In this document: piece after piece, positions 1-10,300 of the stretch | Numbering within the stretch: position 1 is the first letter of the stretch | Layout of the letters: every line of letters begins with the position of its first letter | NCBI GenBank assembly: GCA_039583875.1 | Contig: CM077162.1 | Span: 63,160,822 to 63,224,821 of the forward strand | Source: Platanthera guangdongensis | Taxonomy: Eukaryota > Streptophyta > Magnoliopsida > Asparagales > Orchidaceae | DNA length: 64,000 bases | Direction of reading: 5' to 3' | Translations under genes and position numbers: made by a program | Notes under the pieces: generated by a model | The model's database searches: none | Told to the model about the DNA's origin: nothing | The model's input: the letters and a program-made list of their open reading frames with translations, nothing else

Positions 1-221
1 AGAGAGTACACGTAGGCCAACACACTGATCTGCTCAACGAGGGATTACGTCGTGCAGACCCGTGTATATTGACCTACTGCACCCTGACATTGGTGTGCAC
101 TTAGCGTGGAATAACTGCAAGCACAAATTGAAATAATTTGTCAAAAACATTGCCTATTTACCTTAGCTTGTTCAGGGGCTTCTTCAAATCAGGTACGTTG
201 TGGATACAATACCCAACACTT
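1..221. other. Unassigned left edge
   Basis: No coding frame, LTR boundary or repeat motif is recognised here. Homology with the right-hand copy of the duplication begins only at about 221, so this stretch lies outside the duplicated block. Confidence 0.4.
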
Positions 222-1563
222 TCCTCTTCGTCGTGCTGAACTCAGATTTTTTCAATCTAAGCTTTCACTCATTCATCGAACTGAGATTTAAATTCATCGA
301 ACTGAGATTTTTCTCATTTGTCGAGCTGAGCTCAGAGTTCGTCAAACTCAAACTGAATTCTGAAATAAAAAATATGGCTAAGTCAGAAAGTGTTGAGTGA
401 GGCATGTTCACTCAACGCTCTCAATGCCATGATACATAATTAGTTAAAGCAAAACGCGTTGAGTGAGGCATGCTCACTCAACACTCTCAACTCTTAAGAT
501 GTTGAAGAAGCATAAAATGCTAAGGTAGAAAGCGTTGAGTGAGGCATGCTCAATCAACACTCTCAATGACTAATTTACAAAATGTGGCTAAGTCACAAGG
601 CTTTGAGTGAGGTGTGCTCACTCAACGCTCTCAACGTCAGTCATGCAGAAAAGGCTGCAAAAAGAGTTAAGGAAAAAGTCATTGAGTGAGGCTTGTTCAC
701 TCAACGTTGTCAACGCCTATATAGACAAAATTGTTGTACTTTGGCATTGAGTGAAGCTACTCAGTCAACTCAGTCAAGGTAGATTGGCATAGAGAAATCT
801 CTCTTACATCCAATCAAGAACCTCAACAACCTACTTCCATATTGTAGGATCCTTTGTGGATCTGAGTGGTTGGAGAAAATTTGCTCTGAGGTAGGTTCCA
901 GAAGTGGATCTGAGTTGTAGGGCTCTTTGGCCTAAGCTGTAGGATCCAGTTTGGATATGAGGTAGGTGATTAGTTGATCACTGAGTTGTAGGGCTTTTGG
1001 GCCTGAGGTAGGTGAGTCATTCTTACTGAGTGGTAAAGCACTTGTTCTTGAGCTGTTGGATCCTTTGGATCTGAGGTATGACCTTAGGGTATGAGCTGTA
1101 GGAGAGTCATTCTCTCTGAGGTAGGATCCCTTATGGATATGAGGTAGGGCTTTCCTCCCAGCCTGAGTTGTAGGGCCTTTGGGCCTGAGGTACGTGATCT
1201 TTGGATCATAGAGTTGTAGGGCGTTGTTCCTGAGCAATAAGTCTTGGAGGAGACTGAGAGATCCTGAGAGATCTGAGGTGTAAGCTATTTGAGCATTGTT
1301 TTGGAGAGGTGCCTTGACCAATAGGAAGTTAGCAAGGTGGGAGGAGAGTGGATGTAGCCAAAGATAGGGGAACTACTATAAATCTATGTGTACTCTGTTG
1401 TGTTGCTTTTCTCTATGCAGGTAGCTTATATTGAAAGCAAAACTTAATCTACGAGTAAAGCAGCAAACTAAAAGGGAATCAAAGATAGTCACTAAGGACT
1501 AAGAAACATATTCACCCCCTCCTTTTCTAGGTGATTTAGCTATCCTTGAAATAAAGACTTTCA
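222..1563 (+). mobile_element. 3' part of family-C LTR, left copy
   Basis: This matches the last two thirds of the 3' LTR at 54287-56222 and ends at the same place (...actttca), followed by the same Tat-remnant flank. It carries the family hallmarks: repeated GTTGAGTGA-loop-TCACTCAAC dyads (for example near 393-416, 460-483 and 534-557), TTCGTCGAA-type palindromes near 285-345, and a 850-1270 block of GGATCT/GAGGTAGG repeats. The first ~630 bp of the LTR are missing. No coding content. Confidence 0.85.
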
Positions 1564-2265
1564 ATTTCTTCTGGTCATGATTGATTACTTCAAAAAGTGG
1601 ATGTAATTCAAATCCGTGGCCAAGATAACCTCCCAGGTAATCCGCAATTTTCTTTGGGGAGAAATCATCTGTCGGCATTGGTTACCTCGGGCCATAGTCA
1701 CCGACAATGGGCCGTAATTTGCCAGTGAGGAATTCCTCAGCTTCAGCGGCAAACTTGGGATTGATCTCAGGTTTGCATCGGTCCACCATCCTCGGAGTAA
1801 CGAGTGGGTGGAGGCAGAAAAAATATCATCGTGAACCTACTAAAGAAGTAGGTGGAAAACCTAAAGTAGAATTGGGTAGAGCAGCTCCTGTCGGTTATTT
1901 GGGCCCTAAGAACCACGCCCAACACAGCCACATGGGGGAACCCCATTTTGGCTTTTGCATGGCTGCAAGGTCATGCTTCCCATAAAGTTTGAGGTCAAAT
2001 GACCATGGGTAGTCATTGCAAGAGAAGGAGAAGAGGACTGGAGGATTGAAAATGAGGGCGAGATGTGACTCTCATTGGACCAGGTGGAGGAACTTCGCGA
2101 CATGGCCATCGTTAGGCAAGAGGAAGTCAAATGTTGAATAGACGAGTACTTCGACAACCATATATATGTGAAAGAATTTGTAAAAGGGGATCTTGACTTG
2201 AAAATTTTGGATGCGGCCGTAAGGTCTGCGTAGGTAGGAAAGCTCAATCCCAATTGGGCCCCCGG
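1564..2265 (+). pseudogene. Decayed Tat-lineage gypsy integrase (left copy)
   Basis: Translated with frame changes, this follows the integrase core of the young Tat element at 10830-11530: a DYFKKW motif, an IVTDNGP motif, LGIDLRFAS, HHPRSNG with E retained close by, and near the end VGKLNPN. Many stops and frameshifts break it, so it makes no protein. It is the outer host element into which the copia at 3373-24278 inserted. Everything upstream of the integrase was lost where the family-C LTR joins at 1563. The same remnant is at 56223-56924. Confidence 0.85.
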
Positions 2266-2965
2266 TGGACATTATGAAATGTTAAGAAACTTTGTCCCGG
2301 GCTGTTACTGTTTTCAGGCTCGCACCTAGCTGGCAGGTCTGTTGGGCCCATGGTGGATCTTATGAAATGTTGAGAAACTAAGTCCCGGACTATTCCTGCT
2401 GTTAGGCTCTCACCTAGCTGGCAGGTCTGTTGGGAGCTGGTGAACATTATGAAATGTTAAGAAACTACCTCTTGGGCTATTCCCACTGTCAGACTGTCAC
2501 ATAGCTAGTAGGTCTGTAGGGCCTCCGGAGTACCATATGAAATGTGGATAAACCAAGTCTCATGTTGTTCCCGCTGTTAGACTCTCACCTAGCTAGCAGG
2601 TTTGTTGGGCCCCCAGTGGACATTATGAAATGTTGAGAAATTAAATCATGGGTTATTACCGCTGTCAGGCTCTCACCTAGCTGGTAGGTATGTTGGGCCC
2701 CCGATGGACATTATAAAATATTGAGAAACTATGTCCTGGGATGTTCCCACTATCAGGCTCTCACCTAGTTAGCAAGTCTGTTGGGGCCCCAGCGGACATT
2801 ATGAAATGCTGAGAAACTAAGTCTCGGGCTGCTCCCACTGTCAGGCTCTAACCTAAATGGCAGGTCTGTTAGGAATCAGGTGGACATTGTGAAGGGTTGA
2901 GAGACTAAATCTCGAGTCATTCTTGCTATCAGGCTCTCACATAGCTGGCAGGTCTGTTGGGCCCT
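2266..2965 (+). repeat. ~87-bp tandem array with CTGTCAG/CTGGCAG hairpins
   Basis: About eight diverged units with a period of 87-88 bp. Each has GGTGGACATTATGAAATG, GAGAAACTAAGTC and a core of CTGTCAG, a 12-nt loop (GCTCTCACCTAG) and CTGGCAG. The core recurs near 2326, 2414, 2501 and 2589. The stem pairs fully if G-U is allowed. Position (directly after the integrase) and core sequence match the 145-bp array of the young Tat element at 11721-13024, although the rest of the unit differs. One unit (2574-2599) reads CTGTTAG/CTAGCAG. Confidence 0.85.
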
Positions 2966-3372
2966 TGGTGGGTGTTGAAGGCTTCGAGGAGTAGTTGCTC
3001 CAAGAGAGACGATGTTTACTTAGAGGGCAGGCCTCTCTTGGCATAACTCCCTCAGCCTTTCTCAGCATAACCCTCTTGGCACAACTCTCTCGGCAGAACT
3101 CTCTCGACAAAGCTCTCTTGGTAAAACTCTCTTGGAATAGCTCTCTCGGCAGAACTCTCTCTGTAGGCCCTCCTCGGTAGGACCCTCTTGGTAGAGTTTG
3201 TGGAGAGGAACTACTTAGCGAACCTGCCCCACGATATAAGGGGTCAAGGTTTTCTCCGCTAGATATGGTTCACGAGCACGAGTTACGATTGACACCGCAG
3301 TCACCACCTAAGAGCCTATGGTATGTGCGAATGAGCAAAAGAGTTTGTGAATGGATAAAACGAAAACATTAG
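2966..3372 (+). other. Tat remnant spacer with short CTCTCGGCAGAA repeats
   Basis: About ten degenerate copies of a 17-18-bp unit (core AACTCTCTCGGCAG) lie at about 3035-3195. Unique sequence follows up to the copia insertion. The last five bases (ATTAG, 3368-3372) are the likely target-site duplication, with GTTAG at 24279-24283 as a one-mismatch partner. No gene seen. Confidence 0.65.
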
Positions 3373-3915
3373 TGTAAAAAGTGCTAAATAAAGGCGCATT
3401 TTATTACACCAAAAAGATAAAAAATACACAAGTATGCCCCCTTATATATAGAAAACGGGAGAGGAGAGAGAATACAACATGCGATGTGAGACTAAATACA
3501 AGCCGCGCGGCTTATATGGCTTGACAAAGTCAAACCGCACACTATACAAAGAACAAATGAATATCACTCAGCAACAATAGAGGGAAAACCGCCAGATTGC
3601 CAGATCAGACCACTAGGCTGTTGGAGCAGACCGCCAGACAGCAATAGCGGGTTACCACTAGACCGTAGTTGTGGTAACCATCAAATTGCTTCTATGGCAA
3701 GCCACCAAACCGTAGCTGTGGCTAACCATCAGACTACTACTACGACAATCAAGTAGGCCGCTGCTGTGGCTAACTATCAGATCGCTGGAGCAGCTAACCG
3801 CCAAACCGTAGCTGTAGGTAGCCTTCAGACCGCATCTGCTAAGATAAACAACCAGACCGCATGGACAAACCGTCAGAACGCCCGGACTAGACTGCAAAAC
3901 CGCCAAACTCTAACA
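3373..3915 (-). repeat. 3' LTR of left copia
   Basis: 543 bp, TG...CA bounded. The minus-strand start is TGTTAGAGTTTGGCGG. The outer half (3590-3900) holds a degenerate minisatellite of about 24-26 bp, with cores such as AACCATCAGACCG and GCAAGCCACCAGACCG. The partner is at 23745-24278; the two differ at many sites and in length, so the insertion is old. Confidence 0.9.
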
Positions 3916-4901
3916 CTCCCCCCTCAAGCTGGAGCGTATATGTCAACCATGGCCAACTTGATACAAACATCTGAAGCAGAAACTAGTTTCATGAAGAAGT
4001 CTGCCAATTCTCAATCAGAAGTGACAAAAGGAGTACAGATCTGATTCTTCAACACCTCTTCCCTAACAAAAAGGTAATCGACTTCAATGTGCTTTGTCCT
4101 CTCATGAAAGAGCGTCTTCTTTGATATGTAAATAACGGCTTTGCTATCATAGAACATTGGAAGAGGATGATCATAGAATTCTCTGAAGTCAAGCATAAGT
4201 GCTCATAAGCACTTCAATTCACAGGTAGTAGAAGCCATGCTCCTATACTTAGCTTCAGCACTCGACCTTGAAACCACTGACTGCTTCTTGCTTTTCCAGC
4301 TAACAAGTTTTCTTGCCTACAAAGGTGCAAAAACCTGATGTAGACTTTCTATCTTCTTTGTTATCAGCATAGATGTCATCATAATACGCATTAAGCTTTA
4401 GATGACCATACTTCTGAAACAACAAGCCCTTCCATAGAGACCCTTTCAAATACTCCAAGATTTTCATGGCAGAATGTAGATGACACACTCTAGGGATTTG
4501 CATAAACTAACTGACCTTCCCAACTACATAACAAATATCTGTTCTAGTAACAGTCAGATATATGAGTTTACCTACAAGTTGCCTGTATATAGTAAAATCT
4601 GGGAGAAGAGGGGAATCTTCAGTCCATCACTTATTATCACCAACTTTCATCGGGCAACGAGTAGGTTTTGTGCCAAGAAGACCCATTTCCTTTAAGAGAT
4701 CTAGCGCATACTTTCACTGTGAAAGAACCACAGAGTTCTTCCGTGAAATCTCAATTCCTAGAAGTACTTCGGAGTTCTCACATCCTTGGTGACAAAATGT
4801 TGTCTAAGAGGTCGTTTTGCTAGATCAATGCCATTTGTATCATCACCAGTAAGAAGAATATCGTCAACGAAGACAGCAAGAACCATAAGATCGTTAGTAG
4901 T
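3916..4901 (-). pseudogene. Copia RT C-terminus and RNase H, left copy
   Basis: Minus strand, C-terminal end of the polyprotein. Copia RNase H motifs YDSKAVIYISKK and RTKHIEVDYLFVREEV are readable at 4011-4196. The stretch 4300-4503 encodes the RT/RNase H linker (EYLKGSLWKGLLF, YADNKEDRKSTSGFC). The RT catalytic motif VFVDDILLTGDD lies at about 4830-4875. The TRIM inserted just N-terminal of it (target duplication 4897-4901). Stops and frameshifts split the frame. The remainder of RT resumes at 18588. Confidence 0.85.
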
Positions 4902-5153
4902 TGTTGAGATTATATTAGCCAGCAGGACACGTGTGTGTGGGACTGAATGTTTGGGTTTTCCCCATCGGGTTCCAGGTCTGGGTGTTAACCCCGGTGGACC
5001 CCCCTTGTGTGGCAGAATATCCCCGCGGTCCTGTGGTTGGGGTTAGTCCCACATCGCCTGTAGCAGGCGATCCTTTGTGTTCATGTACCCCCGTCCCCCC
5101 TTCCTACTATCTCGGGGTTTTGGGAAGATGTGTGGTGATGGGTGGTTTCCACA
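4902..5153 (+). repeat. TRIM LTR 1
   Basis: 252 bp, begins TGTTGAGATTATATTAGCC and ends TTTCCACA, directly followed by the primer site. It is bounded on the left by the GTAGT target duplication. No 5S rRNA-like promoter is seen, so it is not Cassandra. Confidence 0.9.
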
Positions 5154-5188
5154 TGGTATCAGAGGGAGGTTATCCTGCTGCGGGGGTG
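5154..5188 (+). other. TRIM 35-bp internal region: PBS and PPT
   Basis: Starts TGGTATCAGAG (complementary to the 3' end of initiator Met tRNA) and ends in a purine-rich GCGGGGGTG directly before the next LTR. The primer site and polypurine tract together fill almost the whole internal domain. Equal 35-bp internals occur at 18089-18123 (plus) and 18296-18330 (minus). Confidence 0.88.
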
Positions 5189-5356
5189 TGTTGAGATTAT
5201 ATTAGCCAGCAGGACAAGTGTGTGTGGGACCTCATGTTTGGGCTTTCCCCATCGCATTCCAGGTCTGGGTGTTGACACCGGTGGGCCCCCTTGTGTGGTG
5301 GAATATCCCCGCGGTCCTGTGGTTGGGGTTAGTCCCACATTGCCTGCAGCAGGCGA
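5189..5356 (+). repeat. TRIM LTR 2, 5' part (split by Tat)
   Basis: The first 168 bp of the second LTR. Its last five bases, GCGAT (5352-5356), are the Tat target site. The LTR continues at 18007-18088 after the second GCGAT (18002-18006), giving a total of about 250 bp. Confidence 0.9.
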
Positions 5357-6200
5357 TTGTACAACCCCGTGTCCGGCGAGCGGGTCCTGCCAGAGAGGTT
5401 GAGCAGACCTGGTCCCACGACCCACACACGAACGGCAAAACAGACATACGGCAGAAGGGCTGGCCCGCTCCCGCCCATTTTAGGCGAGCGAGACGGCGAG
5501 GCGAGCAAGCGGGTCGCGCGAAGAGTCCTTGGCCAAAGCAGATAAGTGTGGCGACCCGCGACTGGCGAGTCGATCGGGGTCGCGGTGACCGCCGGCCAAC
5601 CACCACACGCGACCTGGCTTCCGGTCTGCCCGGCAGAAGACAGGCAGCTCGCCCGGCTCGGCTCGCGCTCACCCAGGGAGGATAGACGAGCCACGAGAGC
5701 CAGGTCGCGCCCGCCTCCCGCGAAGGGGAATTGAAGGCGAGCTGACTCCCCAGGGGTGCGAATAGCTACTCAGAACAGCGGAGCCTCGCTGTTGGCAGAC
5801 CAGGTTGGACTGCGTATAGCTGCTCAGGACAGTGGAGTTTGGCTGTTGGCAGTCCCGACCAAGGGCTTTTTGGTATTTCCAGTTCAGTTCTTTTGGTTAT
5901 TGGCAGTTCAGACTCTGAAAATCTATAAATAAGACCCAAGGGGTACCTCAGAGGACACGCTTTCAGTGCCTCCTGACTCTCATTTTCAAGTGCTCTCTGA
6001 GGGTACCTTAGCTCGGCTTCTGGCTAAGGAGGGGAAGCGCTCAGAGATCTTCCGGGTTTGTGGAGGGACCTCCCTGCCGAGCCCTTGGGTCTGTTCTTTA
6101 TTGTCTCTTTCGTTGTTTTTCTTGCAGGAGCAAAGTAGGCGCGAGACCACCCCTTCCCCAAGGGTCGAACTCCACAAGAGGCCGGATTCCGGTTTCAACA
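5357..6200 (+). repeat. 5' LTR of Tat element
   Basis: 844 bp, begins TGTACAACCCCGTG and ends GGTTTCAACA. GC-rich first half. TATA box TATAAAT at 5924-5930, which drives the gag-pol transcript in the plus direction. No coding content; the short frames here have no relatives in known domains. Confidence 0.95.
5924..5930 (+). promoter_or_regulatory. LTR TATA box
   Basis: CTATAAATAAGACC in the second half of the 5' LTR; the same box is at 17725-17731 in the 3' LTR. This is the expected U3/R boundary region for the sense transcript. Confidence 0.75.
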
Positions 6201-6203
6201 TTT

Positions 6204-6217
6204 TGGTGCGGTGAGCG
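6204..6217 (+). other. Tat primer binding site
   Basis: TGGTGCGGTGAGCG begins three bases after the LTR end. It starts TGG as required to pair with a tRNA CCA end. I do not assign the tRNA. Confidence 0.7.
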
Positions 6218-6255
6218 TGGACAGTGGTCAGTGCAGAAAAGCTTCGGCAAGTTCA

Positions 6256-7700
6256 ATGACGGGAGGTCAAGGATCTGACAGACAGGACTCGCCGCCCTCC
6301 CCTCCTCTAGCCGAGTGCTCGACTCCGGTAGCCCAGATCGGGGCCGCCCCTTCTTTAGGCGAAGACGCTCCTGGCAGGCGAGCCGGGAAGGAAGTGGCTG
6401 AGGAAGGCCGGGGGAGCGAGCTCTCGGGGCGCGAGCTCTTCCCCGGTTCGGCAGGCCGAGGCCGGTTCGGCGAATTGGGCTCGCGGGACTCGCCGGCTCG
6501 CCCAGTGGTTGGGGGCAGTCCATTCAGCGAGCTGGTCTCCTCAGCACCAGTGCCAGAGGGGTTCAGGGAACCCGAGATGTTCTACTACACCGGGAAAGGA
6601 GACCCGATTCAGCACGTCCAATGGTTCGAAGACGTGGTCTCCATCCGTCAGATGTCAGACGGATTCAAGTGCCGTCTCTTCGCCATCACCCTCCGAGAGA
6701 AGGCAAGGGAGTGGTTCCACCAGCTGCCAGCTAGTTCCATCTATTGCTTCGAGGACTTGCGCCGAGGGTTCATGTTGAGGTTCACTACCTCAAAGAAGAG
6801 GAAGAAGGAGTCTGAGTCCCTGTTCCACATAAAGTAGGGGGTGAACGAGACGTTGGGGAGCTATGTGGATCAGTTTCAGGAGGAGGTTACCCAGGTCCAG
6901 GAGATGCCGGGCCACAGTCTGATGATGGCCTTCAGCCTGGGCCTGCAGCAGGGTTTCTTCCGCATGGAGCTGAAGAGAGTTCCCCCCCCCCCCTCTCCTA
7001 CGAGGAGCTGATGGAGAGGGTGGCGAGAGAGGTCGACGGGGAGGCGTCGAATCCGGAGTTCGCAAGAAAGCTAGCCAGATGGGCCACCGAGGAAGAGAAG
7101 GAGTCGAAGGGAGGAAGAGCGCAGGAGGAGAGAAGAGGGGAGCCCAGGCAGAGGGAGCAGAGGCAGCTCCAAGGACAGCAGCCGGGGTGGGGGCGTCAGG
7201 AGCCCGACCGTAGGCTGGGCTGGAGACCAGAGTGGCAGGGGCAGGGGCCACAGAGGGGGTACTTCGGAAGGGGTCACTATCAGGGGAGGCAGGACCAGTT
7301 CCACCCACCGGGCTGGAGGCAGGGTCAGAGGCCTCGGCTCCCCGATCAGGAGGAGGCCATGGCCATAACTCTGGGAGCAAGGAGGGGGATCATGAGAAGG
7401 AGGAGAAGGGAGTTCAGGGTGGAGCTGCCCTATTGCAACTTCCATCAGGAAGAGGGGCACGCAACAGCCACGTGCCCGGAATTCTTGGAGATGAGAGGGA
7501 ACAGGGAGCGGCAGCAGCAGCAGGAGGAGGCGCGGCAAGAAGTGAGAATCGAGGAGGTCCTTCCTCGGGCGGAGGAGGATCGCTGTGAAGACCGGGTGGA
7601 TGTGGGGACCCGAGGAGGGATCAGAGTGATCCACGGGGGAGTGGGGATCGAGGCTTCCCGCAAGGCGAGCCTCCACACCATGTACCGGCGGAGCGTCGCC
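6256..7700 (+). pseudogene. gag: Tat gag
   Basis: Structural protein for the virus-like particle. The likely start is ATG 6256. The N-terminal ~110 residues are Ser/Pro/Gly-rich. The retrotransposon gag core follows: FYYTGKGDPIQHVQWFED, then AREWFHQLP and FEDLRRGFMLRF. A TAG at 6835-6837 interrupts the core (sequence after HIK), and a frame change is needed near the C-run at 6984-6995. The C-terminal half (from 7011) is Arg/Gln/Gly-rich and ends with a Tat-type zinc knuckle C-x2-H-x4-H-x4-C (CNFHQEEGHATATC, ~7434-7475). A broken but recent gene. Confidence 0.85.
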
Positions 7701-8140
7701 TCTACGTCCCAAACCCCGCCGCCAGAGGAGAGGATCACCTTCTCCAGAAGTGATATGCCGGACCACGAGGATCCGTTCTGTGATGCGCTGGTCATCAAGG
7801 CCGCCATCGAGAATTTCACTGTCTCTCGGATCCTCGTGCACAATGGGAGCTCCGTGAACGTCGTCTTCAAAAACGCGTTTGACGCGATGCAGGTGGAGGC
7901 TAAGAGGGTGTTGGCCTCGGACGGGCCCTTGTTCGGGTTCTCGGGAGAGAGGAAGGAAGTAGAGGGAGGAGTTGGCCTTCATGTCACCCTGGGGGGCAGT
8001 CCCGAAACTGCAAGTTCGTCATTGTGGACGCCCCCAGCAGCTACAGCGCAATCTTCGGGAGGCCCTTGATCAGCGCCTTCCGCTGCGTCCCCTCATCTTT
8101 ACATCAGTGCCTGAAGTTCAACGCTGAGGGGGTGTAGGTC
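7701..8140 (+). pseudogene. Tat aspartic protease, active-site Asp replaced
   Basis: Family pattern: ITFSRSDMPDHEDPFCDALV, then the active-site stretch ILVHNGSS and later [14 protein letters not shown]. Tat proteases normally read VDNGSS at the catalytic site. Here the codon is CAC (7839-7841), so Asp has become His and the enzyme should be dead. A frameshift near 7990-8010 separates the two halves and a TAG follows at about 8136. The encoded enzyme would have cut the gag-pol polyprotein. Confidence 0.8.
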
Positions 8141-8161
8141 AGGGTTAGGGGAGACCCAAAG

Positions 8162-9933
8162 GTGGCGCGGGAGTGCTACGTCACCGTGGTGAACACCATC
8201 TCTTGGCAGGAAGGAGCCGAGGAGATGGGGCGGAGGATGGAGAAGGTCGAGCAGGAAGCCGGAGGGGTGGAGCTGGGAGTGAAGGACTGCGCAGAGAAGG
8301 CGGCAGGAGGAGATCTGGAGGAAGTGGCCGAAGTAAGGGCCGTGGGAGGAGAGATGGAGGTAGAGGTCCCCGTTCCGGAGGAAGGGGACGCCGAAGGATG
8401 GGGGGAGCGATCCAGGCTGGAGGCGGTGGAAGAAGTGGTGGAGCTGGAGGTGCTTACCCGGGGAGGAAGGATGGAGAAGGTTCGCGTCAGCGGAGGGCTG
8501 ACCCCGGAGGACCAGGGCAGGATGCTGGAGTGCATCCGGAAGAACGTGGACATCTTCGCCTGGAACGCCGCGGAGATGCCGGGGGTTGACGCGGATGTGG
8601 CCTGCCACCGCGTCAACTTGGACCCGGGGACACGCCCCGTCCAGCAGAAAAAGAGATCCACGGCGGACAAGCTGGCGGAACCCATCAGGGAGGAGGTGGC
8701 GAAGCTTCTCAAAGCTAGCTTCGTGTCCGAAATTCAGTACCCCGGCTGGGTCTCCAACGTTGTGATGGTCAAAAAAGGAGACGGCCGCTGGCGGTTGTGT
8801 ATCGATTTTTCCCTTCTTAATAAAGCTTGTACTAAGGACTGTTACCCTTTGCCTCGGATCGACGCGCTGGTTGACTCTACCGTCGGCTTTTCTGTAATGA
8901 GTTTTTTAGATGCCTTTTCACGTTACCATCAGATCAGGATGCACCCCCTGGACATCAAGGATGTCTCATTCATCACAGGGGACGGCTGCTACTGCTACAA
9001 GATGATGCCGTTCGGGCTGAAGAATGTTGGGGCCACCTACCAAAAAATGATGGATAGGGTCTTCAAGGAGCAGAGGGGGAGGAACTTGGAGGTGTACATG
9101 GACGACCTAATGATCAAGAGCCGGGATGTGGACTCCCACCTCCGGGACCTGGAGGAGACGTTCGCCACCCTGCGCAGATACAAAATGCGGCTGAATCCCC
9201 TTAAGTGTGTTTTTGGGGCTAGCCGGGGGAAGTTCTTGGGGCATCTCCTCACCCCCGCGGGGGTCGAGCCGAATCCAGACAAGGTCAAGGCTATCCTAAA
9301 GCTGGGGTCCCCGCGGAATGCAAAGGAGGTCCAACAGTTGACAGGGAAGCTAGCAGGGCTGAGTCGCTTCCTTTCTCGGGCAGGGGAGAAGTGCTCCCCC
9401 TTCTTCAAGACGCTGAGGGGTGGTCAGAGGTTTGAATGGACCAAGGAATGCGAGGAGGCATTTTGGGCCCTCAAGGCGCAGTTGACACAGGCTCCGCTGC
9501 TCCAGGGGCCGAAGGAGGGTGAGGATTTGTTCTTATATCTCGGGGTCAGGGCAGAGGCCTTGAGCTCCGTCTTGGTGAGTGAAGAGGGGAAGAGGCAGCT
9601 CCCTATTTATTACGTCAGCCGGGTCCTGAGAAAGGCCGAGCTCCGGTATCCGATCTTAGAGAAGCTTGCATTCGCACTAATCGTCTCGGCTCGGAGGCTA
9701 TGACCTTACTTCCAGGCACACTCGATCCGAGTGGTGACTGACCACCCTCTCCGCAACATCTTCGAGGGGGTGTAGCATTCAGGCCGGCTGGCCAAGTGGT
9801 CGGTAGAGCTGAGCGAGTTCGATGTCTCCTTCGTCCCACGGCTCTCAATCAAAGCTCAGGCGATGGCTGACTTTCTAGCCGACTACGTGGTGGAGGTAGC
9901 GGAGGAAGAGCTCACCCGCCTGACTCCTTAGAA
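8162..9933 (+). pseudogene. pol: Tat reverse transcriptase and first RNase H
   Basis: A long open stretch (8162-9703) covers an acidic linker, then RT: LLKASFVSEIQYPGWVSN, WRLCIDFSLLNKAC, YPLPRIDALVD, MPFGLKNVGATYQKMMD and an intact catalytic motif VYMDDLMIKS (~9096-9122). The thumb/connection and start of RNase H (FFKTLRGGQRFEWTKECEEA, SVLVSEEGKRQLPIYYVS) follow. Stops occur at about 9701 (TGA), 9773 (TAG) and 9929 (TAG). The RNase H tail ends MADFLADYVVE. The catalytic core itself is uninterrupted. Confidence 0.9.
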
Positions 9934-9934
9934 G

Positions 9935-10300
9935 GTGAGGGTGGATGGAGCCTCAGGAAGGCATTTTCTCGGAGTAGGAGTGGTTCTGGAAAGCCCTCAA
10001 GGGACTCAGATTGAGCAGACGGTGGTGGTGCATTTTCCCATTACCAACAACCAGGCCGAGTACGAGGAAGTGATAGAAGGGCTGCGCCTGGCCAGGGAGT
10101 TGGGGGTGCTGGATGTGGAGGTCCTAACCGACTCCATGGTGGTGGCTTCCCAGATCAACGGGGAGTTCGAAGCAAGGGAGACCGCTTTGAAGTTATACTT
10201 GGCTAAAGTGAAGGGGGTCATAGGGACCTTCCAGACCTTCTCCATCTGACACGTGCCAAGGGGAGAGAATGAACAGGCCGACCAACTAGCGAAGCATGGC
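9935..10300 (+). pseudogene. Second (archaeal-type) RNase H of Tat
   Basis: Starts VRVDGASGRHFLGVGVVLES and continues NNQAEYEEVIEGLRLAREL and VEVLTDSMVVASQINGEF. These are the D, E and D motifs of the additional archaeal-like RNase H that Tat elements carry after the degenerate first one. A TGA at 10247-10249 interrupts just before VPRGENEQADQLAKHG, which holds the last active-site region. It would degrade RNA in RNA/DNA hybrids during cDNA synthesis. Confidence 0.85.

Noticed and set aside
4902..5153. Cassandra-type TRIM with 5S rRNA in the LTR
   Set aside because: No 5S-like internal promoter sequence can be read in the LTR.
7071..7982. Long minus-strand frame (303 aa) opposite Tat gag/protease
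   Set aside because: Shadow of the GC-rich sense frame: Pro/Leu/Ser-rich, no domain, and it crosses several sense domains. The same applies to minus frames at 8099-8712 and 10842-11528 and plus frames over the antisense genes (13874-14404).
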